This document shows, one piece after another, positions 1 to 6,847 of a DNA stretch of 11,500 bases. Within the stretch, counting starts at the first letter, position 1. Each line of letters starts with the position of its first letter. The DNA is taken from NCBI GenBank assembly GCA_030622395.1, contig JAUXGF010000030.1, forward strand, positions 1 to 11,500, given 5' to 3'. Under the pieces are notes generated by a model that was not told the DNA's origin, did no database searches, and saw only the letters and a list, made by a program, of their open reading frames with translations. The DNA is from Calditrichaceae bacterium (GTDB lineage Bacteria; Calditrichota; Calditrichia; Calditrichales; Calditrichaceae). The translations under genes were made by a program, and so were the position numbers.

Positions 1-2240
1 AGAATATTTTAGTAAGCAGTCTGTCATCATCTAAAATTAAAAATGTATCTTCTTTGCAATCATACGTACCGGGACAGGATTTATTAAACGCCTCCAACCA
101 GGCTGATTTTTTAATTATCACTCATAAAACATTTACGCCGTACGCTCAGCAAATAGCTGATTTGCGTTCGCATTTAACAAGCAAAGTTATTACAACGGAA
201 GAAATTTATTTTTATTTTAACAATGGCGTGCCCGATCCGACGGCTATTCGTAATTTTATTCGTTACGCTTATTATAACTGGCAGGATGACAAGCCGTCTT
301 ATGTTTTACTTTTCGGCGACGGACATTATGATTATCGAAATATTATTATATCCGACACTATGCGCGTGCCTCCTTTTGAGATATATAATCCTGGAGAAAT
401 TAATAGCCGGACTACAGATAATTTTTTTGTGGATTTGAATTATTCTTCAAGCGGTTATGAGCCGGATCTTGCTATAGGACGTTTACCGGTTTACCTTACA
501 ATCGACGCAGAGCATATAGTGGAAAAACTTATAGACTATGAAAACAATTCTATTCAGGACGGCTGGCAGACCGTAATTACTTTTGTCGCCGATGATGAAA
601 GAAAAAATAACGACCCGAAAGACACCGAATGGGGGCATCAGAGAGATACGGAAAGATTAGCCAGCATGTCCCAATTGGCTAAGTTTAACATTAAAAAAGT
701 ATATCTTACAGCTTATCCCTCAAAACCCGGCGGCATTGAAAGACTTAAACCGGAAGCCAACTCGGATATAATTGATTACATAAACCAGGGTACATTAATT
801 ATTAATTTTCTTGGGCACGGCTCGCCGACCGGATGGACGCACGAATCTGTTTTTAATATGAACCGCGATTTAAACCGTATCAGTAATGAGAAAAAACTTC
901 CTTTTATGATCGCCGGTACATGCAGCTTCGGTAAATATGACGACCCGCACGAACCTTGCTTCCCGGAAGCTTTAATCTGGAAAAAAAGCAGCGGAATAAT
1001 TGGCGCGATAACCGCTGTTAGGCCTTCAAACTCCGGCCCGAATTTCGCTTTAAACAAAAGCTTTTACCAGTACTTATTCCCCGGCGGAGCGCCTTCGGTA
1101 TGTATAGGATATGCTTATTATTTAGCCGCTGCTTCTAATACAGATATTACAAATACTCAAAAGTACCACCTCTTTGCCGATCCGACTATGAAACTTGCGG
1201 ATCCTCGCCAGCAGGTGCAAATAACTTCGATTACGCCGCCCGATACTTTAAAAGCGTTAAGCAAGGTCGAAGTAAAAGGCAGTATCATGGTTAACGGTCA
1301 ATTCACATCTGATTTTAACGGCGGGGCTGTTTTAATTGCAAACGACGCCCGTTATGATTCCGTTAACACAGGCGGCGGATTATACTATACATTATCGGGA
1401 CCTATTATCTTTAAAGGCGAATTAACCGTTTCCGGTGGGCTGATTACCGGACAGTTCATTGTTCCAAGGTCAATACGCTATTACAAAAAGCCAACCGGAC
1501 GCCTCGCCTTATATGCCTGGAATGAACAAAACAATATTACCGCCCTGGGTTATAACAATTCATTACTTCTAAATGGGTCAACCAATATTGTAGATACAGA
1601 AGGACCTGAAATCGATATTTACTTTAAGGATCAGGAAAATTTCTCTTCAGGCGATTTCATCCCTCAAAACCCTACCTTGATCGCCGCAATAAGCGATGAT
1701 AACGGGATCAATATTACCGGTGAAGCAGGGCATAATATTTTACTGCATATTGACGACGATACGCCAAAGAATATTTCGGGATTCTTTTTTTATGAAAAAA
1801 ACAGCTTTACAAACGGATATATAAACTATCCGGTCGACGATATAAAATCCGGCGATCATACCCTTAAACTTTCTGTTTTTGACAATTTAAACAATCCCGC
1901 CGAGCAGGAATGCACGTTTAAAATTACCGGAAGTTCCGAACTGCTGCTTGCAGACGTTGTAAATTATCCTAACCCATTTGCACAATCTACCAGTTTTACT
2001 TTTCAGACTAACCGGGATAATGTTGAGGTTACAATTAAAATTTATACTATCAACGGACGGCTCATTCAACAGCTTGAAGGCGTAACATACGCGGGATATA
2101 ATAAAGTCCCTGAGAATGGATGGGATGGATTGGATAAAGACGGCGATGAGCTTGCAAACGGGGTTTATCTTTATAAAATAATCTTAAAAGATAATGAAGA
2201 TAAAAAAGAAGTGATCGAGAAATTGGTGATATTGAAATAG
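1..2240 (+). CDS. porU: PorU-like C25 (gingipain-type) peptidase, 3' part; probable type IX secretion sortase
   Basis: A cysteine protease of family C25, the gingipain family. PorU is the cell-surface protease that removes C-terminal sorting domains from type IX secretion cargo and helps attach it to the surface. The frame is open from base 3 with no stop, so the 5' end lies outside the window; the TTG at 54 is only an internal Leu codon. Numbering codons from base 54: GDGHYDYR at 88-95, the LGHG catalytic His at 255 (bases 816-818), WTHE at 261-264, and the catalytic Cys at 290 in GTCSFGKYDDP (bases 921-923). FADPTMKL at 374-381 closes the protease domain. Beta-rich domains follow, with the PorU-like stretch around DTEGPEIDIYF (514-524) and SDDNGINITG (547-556). 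The C-terminus is a FlgD/sorting-type Ig fold: YPNPF at 638-642, NGRLIQQL, ANGVYLYKI. Usual PorU length is over 1,100 residues, so several hundred are missing here. A secreted C25 protease other than the sortase is the main alternative. Confidence 0.87.
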   Translation, partial: NILVSSLSSSKIKNVSSLQSYVPGQDLLNASNQADFLIITHKTFTPYAQQIADLRSHLTSKVITTEEIYFYFNNGVPDPTAIRNFIRYAYYNWQDDKPSYVLLFGDGHYDYRNIIISDTMRVPPFEIYNPGEINSRTTDNFFVDLNYSSSGYEPDLAIGRLPVYLTIDAEHIVEKLIDYENNSIQDGWQTVITFVADDERKNNDPKDTEWGHQRDTERLASMSQLAKFNIKKVYLTAYPSKPGGIERLKPEANSDIIDYINQGTLIINFLGHGSPTGWTHESVFNMNRDLNRISNEKKLPFMIAGTCSFGKYDDPHEPCFPEALIWKKSSGIIGAITAVRPSNSGPNFALNKSFYQYLFPGGAPSVCIGYAYYLAAASNTDITNTQKYHLFADPTMKLADPRQQVQITSITPPDTLKALSKVEVKGSIMVNGQFTSDFNGGAVLIANDARYDSVNTGGGLYYTLSGPIIFKGELTVSGGLITGQFIVPRSIRYYKKPTGRLALYAWNEQNNITALGYNNSLLLNGSTNIVDTEGPEIDIYFKDQENFSSGDFIPQNPTLIAAISDDNGINITGEAGHNILLHIDDDTPKNISGFFFYEKNSFTNGYINYPVDDIKSGDHTLKLSVFDNLNNPAEQECTFKITGSSELLLADVVNYPNPFAQSTSFTFQTNRDNVEVTIKIYTINGRLIQQLEGVTYAGYNKVPENGWDGLDKDGDELANGVYLYKIILKDNEDKKEVIEKLVILK

Positions 2241-2288
2241 TAGAAGATTGGAGTGATGGAGTGTTGGAGTAATGGAAGATTGGAATAG
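2241..2288 (+). repeat. TGGAGTRW octamer array, six units
   Basis: Six consecutive 8-bp units start immediately after the porU stop codon: TAGAAGAT, TGGAGTGA, TGGAGTGT, TGGAGTAA, TGGAAGAT, TGGAATAG. The TGGA core is kept in the last five and the second half of the unit drifts. The first unit begins with TAG, giving tandem stops TAGTAG after porU. The same octamer family returns at 3801-3877. Confidence 0.8.
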
Positions 2289-2449
2289 TGTGTTTTTATT
2301 CATACAATTAGGATAACGCTACGTAAATCCCATTAATTCAATTCTTCACAAATTTGGTAGTGTCAAAAGTTATATGAAAAAATGAAAAAGTTTGATATCC
2401 ATAAAAAAAAGTTTTCTTAGGCATAAACAACAAAGATAGATGAACATGT

Positions 2450-2480
2450 TTCCCCTTAGAAAAGGGGATTAAGGGGTTGT
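2450..2480 (+). repeat. Inner G/C-rich palindromic arm, left copy
   Basis: TCCCCTT (2451-2457) and AAGGGGA (2462-2468) form a 7-bp stem with a 4-base loop, followed by TTAAGGGGTTGT. The unit is the inverted partner of 2563-2595 with a few single-base differences. Runs of this CCCCTT/AAGGGG type are familiar as dispersed palindromic repeats in many bacterial genomes; that is from memory, not from a search. Confidence 0.7.
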
Positions 2481-2562
2481 AAAAAACTGATAGTTAGTAC
2501 AATACCGGATTAAGTAGAAACATGCAGTTAATGAACTCCTTATTCTTGTAAACACATTACAG

Positions 2563-2595
2563 ACAACCCCCTTACCCCCTTTTTTAAGGGGGAAT
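2563..2595 (-). repeat. Inner G/C-rich palindromic arm, right copy
   Basis: Begins ACAACCCCCTTA, then CCCCCTT (2575-2581) and AAGGGGG (2586-2592) form a 7-bp stem around a TTTT loop. Read on the minus strand it aligns along its whole length with 2450-2480, differing mostly by one extra base in the C and G runs. The two arms can pair with each other or fold separately. Confidence 0.7.
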
Positions 2596-2666
2596 TAGTT
2601 TAAACCATTTAAAAATAGAAAGTTAATTCAATAAATGATAAAAACTTTTGACACTACTACAATTTC

Positions 2667-2675
2667 AGAAGGAGA
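2667..2675 (+). promoter_or_regulatory. Ribosome binding site of the AIM24-family gene
   Basis: AGAAGGAGA, with GGAG at 2671-2674, lies seven bases before the ATG at 2682. It sits between the right end of the MITE-like element and the gene, which fixes the start codon. No convincing promoter is visible in the 24 bases between element and gene, so transcription must begin inside or beyond the element. Confidence 0.7.
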
Positions 2676-2681
2676 AAGAAG

Positions 2682-3452
2682 ATGGGTGATATTATTGATT
2701 ACAAGATTTTCGGTGATGATATGCAGCTTGTTGAGATTGAGCTTGACCCGGGCGAAGGCGTGCGGGCTGAAGCCGGCGCTATGATGTATATGGAAGACGG
2801 GATCGAAATGCAGACTTCTACCGGAGGCGGTATGTTTAAGGGTTTTAAACGGATGATTACCGGCGAGAGTTTTTTTATAACCACATTTCTATTTCAAGGA
2901 AGCGGCAAGGGTCATGTTTCTTTTGGCGCGCCCTACCCGGGAAAAATTATCCCTGTGGAATTGAATAATTTCGGCGGGCAATTCCTTTGCCAAAAAGACG
3001 CCTTTCTATGCGCGGCTTCGGGAATTGAAATTGAAATCGCCTTTACTAAAAAATTAGGCGCCGGACTATTCGGCGGCGAAGGATTTATCTTGCAGCGGCT
3101 TGTGGGCGACGGAAGAGCGTTTATTCACGCCGGCGGAACGATCATAAAAAAGGAATTAAAACAAGGTGAAAGATTACGGGTTGATACAGGTTGTTTAGTA
3201 GCCTTTGCGCCTACGGTTGAGTACGACATTCAATTTGTCGGCGGATTTAAGAACGCCCTGTTCGGAGGCGAAGGCATGTTTTTAGCCGTCCTGCGCGGGC
3301 CGGGAACGATTTATTTACAGAGCCTTCCGTTTTCCAGATTAGCCGACCGTATTTTTGCCGCGGCAAAATATCAAAGTAAAGGCGAGCATAAAGGCGTAGC
3401 AGGATTTGGCGGCGGTATTCTGGGCGGTCTGATTAGCGGCGACAGAAGTTGA
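2682..3452 (+). CDS. AIM24 / TIGR00266-family protein
   Basis: A 256-residue protein of the AIM24 family (Pfam PF01987, often annotated as TIGR00266 family protein). The fold is rich in beta strands and resembles a trimeric beta-prism. The bacterial function is not established; the mitochondrial namesake affects inner-membrane organisation. Recognisable features: the N-terminal VEIELDPGEGVRAEAGAMMYM (about 17-37), a Gly-rich GGGMFKGFKRMITGE segment (48-62), and two copies of an LFGGEG-centred repeat (129-148 and 193-212) that look like an internal duplication. The C-terminal tail is Gly-rich (GFGGGILGGLISG, 241-253). There is no signal peptide or clear membrane helix, so a cytoplasmic or membrane-peripheral location is likely. 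The start is set by the GGAG site at 2671. The gene stands alone: octamer repeats lie on both sides and a MITE-like element directly upstream. Confidence 0.87.
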   Translation: MGDIIDYKIFGDDMQLVEIELDPGEGVRAEAGAMMYMEDGIEMQTSTGGGMFKGFKRMITGESFFITTFLFQGSGKGHVSFGAPYPGKIIPVELNNFGGQFLCQKDAFLCAASGIEIEIAFTKKLGAGLFGGEGFILQRLVGDGRAFIHAGGTIIKKELKQGERLRVDTGCLVAFAPTVEYDIQFVGGFKNALFGGEGMFLAVLRGPGTIYLQSLPFSRLADRIFAAAKYQSKGEHKGVAGFGGGILGGLISGDRS

Positions 3453-3610
3453 TTTAAACTCGAATACTCTATTACTTCTATTCACAATGAAGAATGCACG
3501 AATGTATCCCGCAATCATTCGAATTGGCTACAACCTAATACAACTTGTGGTTGCTTTTTGAATTGCCATCCCGATGCATCGGGGTGGATACTGAAATATC
3601 TTGCACTATT
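3453..3610. other. Convergent spacer, first part, with an exact 14-bp palindrome
   Basis: This follows the AIM24 stop codon and contains no gene. CCCGATGCATCGGG at 3570-3583 is a perfect palindrome. CAACC at 3531-3535 and GGTTG at 3549-3553 form a short stem followed by CTTTTTG; this might be a weak terminator for the AIM24 gene, but a 5-bp stem with a 13-base loop is poor evidence. The rest shows no recognisable structure. Confidence 0.55.
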
Positions 3611-3797
3611 TTTCTTGTATCAGAGTTAAGCGAAGCGGTCTCTGATACACACTAGGGGAATTATTCCGGCAGGCGTAAGGGGTAAGGGCGAAGCGTTTCA
3701 GGCGATAATATTGAAACAACAGATGTAAGGGTGAAGCATTTCAGGCAATGTCGTCACGTATCATCCCGATAATCGGGATTAACTCTGATACGAGGGA
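3611..3797. repeat. Palindrome mosaic bounded by inverted GTATCAGAGTTAA ends
   Basis: The left end, TTTCTTGTATCAGAGTTAA (3611-3629), is matched in inverted orientation at 3779-3797, with 13 consecutive identical bases. Within it, TGTATCAGAG (3616-3625) pairs perfectly with CTCTGATACA (3640-3649). Two 25-base direct repeats (3682-3706 and 3725-3749) differ at three positions. ATCCCGAT and ATCGGGAT (3763-3779) form a palindrome around one base. No open reading frame of note is present. It may be a small non-autonomous element or an accumulation of REP-like palindromes; the sequence does not decide. Confidence 0.6.
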
Positions 3798-3800
3798 AAA

Positions 3801-3877
3801 TTGAATAGTGGAAGATTGGAGTGCTGGAGTAATGGATTTCAATCAACACTCCAATATTCCAGTACTCCATTAATCCA
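3801..3877. repeat. Inverted octamer arrays forming a long hairpin between convergent genes
   Basis: Five octamers of the TGGAGTRW family run forward at 3801-3840 (TTGAATAG, TGGAAGAT, TGGAGTGC, TGGAGTAA, TGGATTTC). Four run in reverse at 3846-3877 (minus-strand TGGATTAA, TGGAGTAC, TGGAATAT, TGGAGTGT). In a plus-strand transcript, 3817-3836 can pair with 3850-3869 at 19 of 20 positions, counting two G-U pairs. It sits between two genes that converge, so it could stop or stabilise transcripts from both sides. No strong U-run follows on either strand, so I do not call it a terminator. Confidence 0.7.
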
Positions 3878-3918
3878 TTTATAATCAAGGTCCAAAACTT
3901 TTCTTAAAAACATTACTC

Positions 3919-6108
3919 CTACAAATTTTTTAAAATAAAATCAGTCATTAATGTATATAAATGGAGGCGGGTATTCCTGCCAAGCAGACTGTGGTTTTTG
4001 CCGGGATACAGCATCAGATTAAACTGTTTATTGGCTGACTGCATCTTTTCTATAAACTGCATGCTATTTTGGGTATGCACATTGTCGTCCGCCGCGCCGT
4101 GAATAATCAGTAAATTCCCCTTGTATTTATCAACATAGTTAAGCGCCGAAGTCGAATCATATCCCGCTGCATTATCCTGAGGCAGGCCCATGTATCGCTC
4201 TGTCCAGATAGAATCATAAAAGCGGAAATCACTGACAGACGCTACGGCTATCCCTGTTTTAAAATAATCCGATCCTTTAGTTAAAGCCATGAGCGTTAAA
4301 TAACCGCCGCCGCTCCAGCCCCAAATACCGATTCGCTCTTTATCCACATAAGGCAGTTTTGCCAAATATTTAGCGCCTTCGATATGATCGTAAATCATCC
4401 ATTTGCCGATATCTCTATAAGCAAGATTTTTAAAAGCCTTGCCCCTGCCGCCTGTGCCCCGATTATCCAGAGAAAATATGATATATCCTTTTTGCGCTAA
4501 AAGATTGTGCCAGAGGAAGTTACTTCTTCCCCAGCTATTGCGGACCATTTGAGAACCCGGCCCGCCGTAACCGTAAATTAAAACCGGATATTTTTTATTT
4601 TTATCAAAATCCGTTGGTTTGATTATCATAGCGTTTAAAGTAACGCCGTCTTCTGTATCAAAGGTTAAAAACTGCGGATAGGATATGTCGTATTCATCAA
4701 GCGCCTCAATCTTGTTTTCTTCCAATGTACGGATATTTGCTCCCGTATCCGAAAGCAGGCTGTACTGTGCCGGAGTGTGAGAATTTGAAAACATAAGAAT
4801 AAAGGATTCCCAATCCGGCGAGAAATTTGCCCTGTGCCGGCCTTTCTTTTTGGTTAAGCGCTTTAAACTCTTTCCATTTAACTTTATGCTGTTAATATGA
4901 CTTTCTGTAATATTAACCTTATTAGCGCTAAAATAGACAAGCCGCCTCTTTTCATTTACGCCGTAAACATTTCCAACCTCCCATTTGCCCTTTGTAAGCT
5001 GCCTTGCCAATGAACCGTCCAGATTATACAAATAAATATGCTGAAAGCCGTCGCGCTCTGACGTCCATACAAATTGTTTTTTATTATTCAGAAATTCAAT
5101 ATTATCAAGATAGTCAATCCAACAAGAGTCTGTTTCGCTTAAAATAAGTTTGCTTTGCCCTGAATTTGCATCGGCAATTAACAAGTCCAATTTATTTTGC
5201 AGGCGGTTTAAACGCTGAATGCTCAATTTATTTGGATTGTTTGTCCACTGAATTCTTGGGATGTAAATATCGCTTTCCGCACCGATATCCATCCACACAG
5301 TCTTCCCGCTTTGCAAATGAATAACGCCGATCTTTACAAAGGCGTTGTTATCCCCTGCTTTGGGATAACGAATAGTTTTCACAGCCCCATGCAGCGGTTG
5401 ATAGTCGATCCAGCTAAATTCCGGTTCCATAGATTGATCAAGCCGCCAGAAAGCTATTTTTTTGCTGTCCGGAGACCAGCGCCAGCCGTTGGCAATGCCG
5501 AACTCTTCTTCGTAGACCCAATCAAACTGACCGTTTATGATTGTTTCAGAGCCGTCTTTTGTCAATTGCTGAACAGAGTCTGTTTTAATATCTTTTATAA
5601 ATAGATTGTTTTCGTAAACATAGCCGACCTTGGAAGCGTCGGGAGAAAGTTTGGCGTGCAGTATTCGCTCATCGCCGTTAGATACAGCCTGTAATTTTTT
5701 TTGATCAAGATCGTACACATAAAAATAAGCTAAGGAAAAACGTCTCCAGACACGGCGGCTGTCCGCTTTGAGCAATATTTTTTTACCCGATTCCGACCAT
5801 TCATAATCGTTAAATAAAATTGTATCCCCTGTTTGAGGATTTATAATTTCAGCGCCGTCTAATAATTTTGAAACATCGCCGCTTTTTACTTCATGTTTAT
5901 AAAGAGAAGGGAAATTAGATTGGTCATCATATTTGATAAAGGTAAATGATTTGCCATCGGGAAACCACTTAGCGTGATTCAGTGTTTTACCGTGAAACTT
6001 CTGCGAAACAAAGATATCGCTTACGGTTAATAATTTCTTATCCCCGGCAAAAATGTTTAATACAAAAAAGCTTAGCAGGATGAATGTTAAAATAAAATAT
6101 CGCTTCAT
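3919..6108 (-). CDS. Dipeptidyl-peptidase IV (S9B serine peptidase), secreted
   Basis: A 729-residue prolyl dipeptidyl-peptidase that removes N-terminal X-Pro or X-Ala dipeptides. Residues 1-21 are a signal peptide with a hydrophobic core, so it acts in the periplasm or outside. About 30-480 form the eight-bladed beta-propeller, including the DWVYEEEFG motif (196-204) whose Glu pair grips the substrate N-terminus. The alpha/beta-hydrolase domain follows: Tyr514 in YGYGGPGSQ as oxyanion Tyr, nucleophile Ser599 in WGWSGGGY, Asp674 in HGAADDNVH, and His706 in GKNHSL. Alignment from memory with human DPP4 (Ser630, Asp708, His740) is strong, including TERYMGLP. The usual nucleophile elbow is GWSYGG; here the residue after Ser is Gly. 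The start ATG has a GAGG site nearby. It lies 160 bases downstream of rnfA on the same strand and probably has its own promoter. Confidence 0.93.
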   Translation of the reverse strand: MKRYFILTFILLSFFVLNIFAGDKKLLTVSDIFVSQKFHGKTLNHAKWFPDGKSFTFIKYDDQSNFPSLYKHEVKSGDVSKLLDGAEIINPQTGDTILFNDYEWSESGKKILLKADSRRVWRRFSLAYFYVYDLDQKKLQAVSNGDERILHAKLSPDASKVGYVYENNLFIKDIKTDSVQQLTKDGSETIINGQFDWVYEEEFGIANGWRWSPDSKKIAFWRLDQSMEPEFSWIDYQPLHGAVKTIRYPKAGDNNAFVKIGVIHLQSGKTVWMDIGAESDIYIPRIQWTNNPNKLSIQRLNRLQNKLDLLIADANSGQSKLILSETDSCWIDYLDNIEFLNNKKQFVWTSERDGFQHIYLYNLDGSLARQLTKGKWEVGNVYGVNEKRRLVYFSANKVNITESHINSIKLNGKSLKRLTKKKGRHRANFSPDWESFILMFSNSHTPAQYSLLSDTGANIRTLEENKIEALDEYDISYPQFLTFDTEDGVTLNAMIIKPTDFDKNKKYPVLIYGYGGPGSQMVRNSWGRSNFLWHNLLAQKGYIIFSLDNRGTGGRGKAFKNLAYRDIGKWMIYDHIEGAKYLAKLPYVDKERIGIWGWSGGGYLTLMALTKGSDYFKTGIAVASVSDFRFYDSIWTERYMGLPQDNAAGYDSTSALNYVDKYKGNLLIIHGAADDNVHTQNSMQFIEKMQSANKQFNLMLYPGKNHSLLGRNTRLHLYTLMTDFILKNL

Positions 6109-6268
6109 TTTGGGCCTCGTTAAAATAATGTATAAATATAAATTATCATTAAAGCTGTTGGCAACAGGTTATATTGCAATGATTTTTGTATAATTTTAAC
6201 TTCTGTAACGCGCTGTATATTTAAAATATAAAGATATTTCTTTAACTATATTAAAGAATGATAGTTAG
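6109..6268. other. AT-rich spacer between rnfA and the DPP IV gene
   Basis: No gene is present. CTGTTG (6155-6160) and CAACAG (6162-6167) form a perfect palindrome around a single G. CTTTAA and TTAAAG at 6240-6256 make a weak A/T hairpin just past the rnfA stop. One of these could be an operator or part of the end of the rnf transcript, but neither is a canonical terminator. A GAGG ribosome binding site precedes the DPP IV start. Confidence 0.45.
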
Positions 6269-6847
6269 TTATTTCACCATGCCGGAAAAGCCCATAAAGG
6301 CTAAAGCCAATATGCCGGCTATAATCAAAGCGATCGGCGACCCGGCAAAGGCTGCGGGAACTTTACGCGTATCTAACGCCTCGCGGATACCGGCAAAGAT
6401 AATTAAAGCAAGACCGAATCCTATCGCGGAAGCAAACGAAAAAACAACGGTATTAATAAAATTAAGATTAGATTGAACTGAAAGTATAGCCACGCCGAGT
6501 ATGGCGCAATTGGTAGTGATTAAAGGAAGGAAAATCCCCAAAGCTTTATACAGCGCCGGAGCTGTTTTTTTCATAACTATTTCAACAAATTGGACAAGGG
6601 AAGCAATCACAAGAATAAATACAATAGTCTGTAAATATTGAATACCGATGGGCACAAGCACATAATTTTGTACAATATAAGTAACTGCGCCGGCTATTGT
6701 TAAAACAAAAGTAACAGCCATTGACATGCCGATTGCCGTATCCAATTTTTTTGAAACTCCGAGATAAGGGCAAATGCCAAGAAACTTGGTAAAAACTACA
6801 TTATTTACAAAGACCGCCCCAACAATCATTAAAATCATTTCAGCCAT
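6269..6847 (-). CDS. rnfA: Rnf complex subunit A, integral membrane
   Basis: A 192-residue membrane subunit of the ferredoxin:NAD+ oxidoreductase (Rnf). Six hydrophobic helices are visible (about 4-26, 38-60, 68-90, 101-121, 130-152, 170-190). Cys26 in GICPYLG and Cys114 in TTNCAILG are the conserved cysteines that, with the pair in RnfE, hold the intramembrane [2Fe-2S] cluster known from Rnf and Nqr structures. [17 protein letters not shown] near the N-terminus and FAGIREALD near the fifth helix are family signatures. RnfA and RnfE are homologous and insert with opposite topology. This is the last gene of the operon: its ATG overlaps the rnfE stop codon by one base (TAATG), so translation is probably coupled. 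Length is normal for the family. Confidence 0.96.
   Translation of the reverse strand: MAEMILMIVGAVFVNNVVFTKFLGICPYLGVSKKLDTAIGMSMAVTFVLTIAGAVTYIVQNYVLVPIGIQYLQTIVFILVIASLVQFVEIVMKKTAPALYKALGIFLPLITTNCAILGVAILSVQSNLNFINTVVFSFASAIGFGLALIIFAGIREALDTRKVPAAFAGSPIALIIAGILALAFMGFSGMVK

Larger units (their letters stand above)
2357..2657. mobile_element. MITE-like element with 15-bp terminal inverted repeats, no transposase
   Basis: A 301-bp segment is bounded by GTAGTGTCAAAAGTT (2357-2371) and its exact reverse complement AACTTTTGACACTAC (2643-2657). Inside lies a second inverted pair of G/C-rich arms (2450-2480 and 2563-2595), so the element is nearly symmetrical. It holds no convincing coding sequence. 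This is the structure expected of a non-autonomous miniature inverted-repeat transposable element mobilised by a transposase elsewhere. The flanks (ACAAATTTG on the left, TACAATTTC on the right) look alike but are not an identical target duplication, so the insertion is either old or its edges are slightly different. The right end is 24 bases before the start codon of the AIM24-family gene. The donor IS family cannot be named from the sequence alone. Confidence 0.66.

Noticed and set aside
54..56. TTG as the start codon of the C25 peptidase
   Set aside because: The frame continues upstream to base 3 without a stop, no ribosome binding site precedes the TTG, and the family needs a long N-terminal part.
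776..1057. A 93-codon minus-strand frame inside the peptidase gene
   Set aside because: It is antisense to the catalytic domain, has no ribosome binding site, and its translation is not recognisable.
2241..2288. Octamer array as a CRISPR array
   Set aside because: Units are 8 bp with no spacers, and no cas genes are present.
2348..2666. A 9-bp target duplication flanking the MITE-like element
   Set aside because: The flanks ACAAATTTG and TACAATTTC are similar only after shifting and are not identical.
3682..3749. The two 25-base direct repeats as a minimal CRISPR
   Set aside because: There are only two imperfect copies, the spacing is 18 bases, and palindromes of other types surround them.
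3846..3900. Octamer hairpin as a rho-independent terminator
   Set aside because: The stem is long but no T-run follows on either strand. I list it as a repeat with a possible 3'-end role only.
5311..5604. A 97-codon plus-strand frame inside the DPP IV gene
   Set aside because: It is antisense to a well-conserved propeller region and has no supporting signals.
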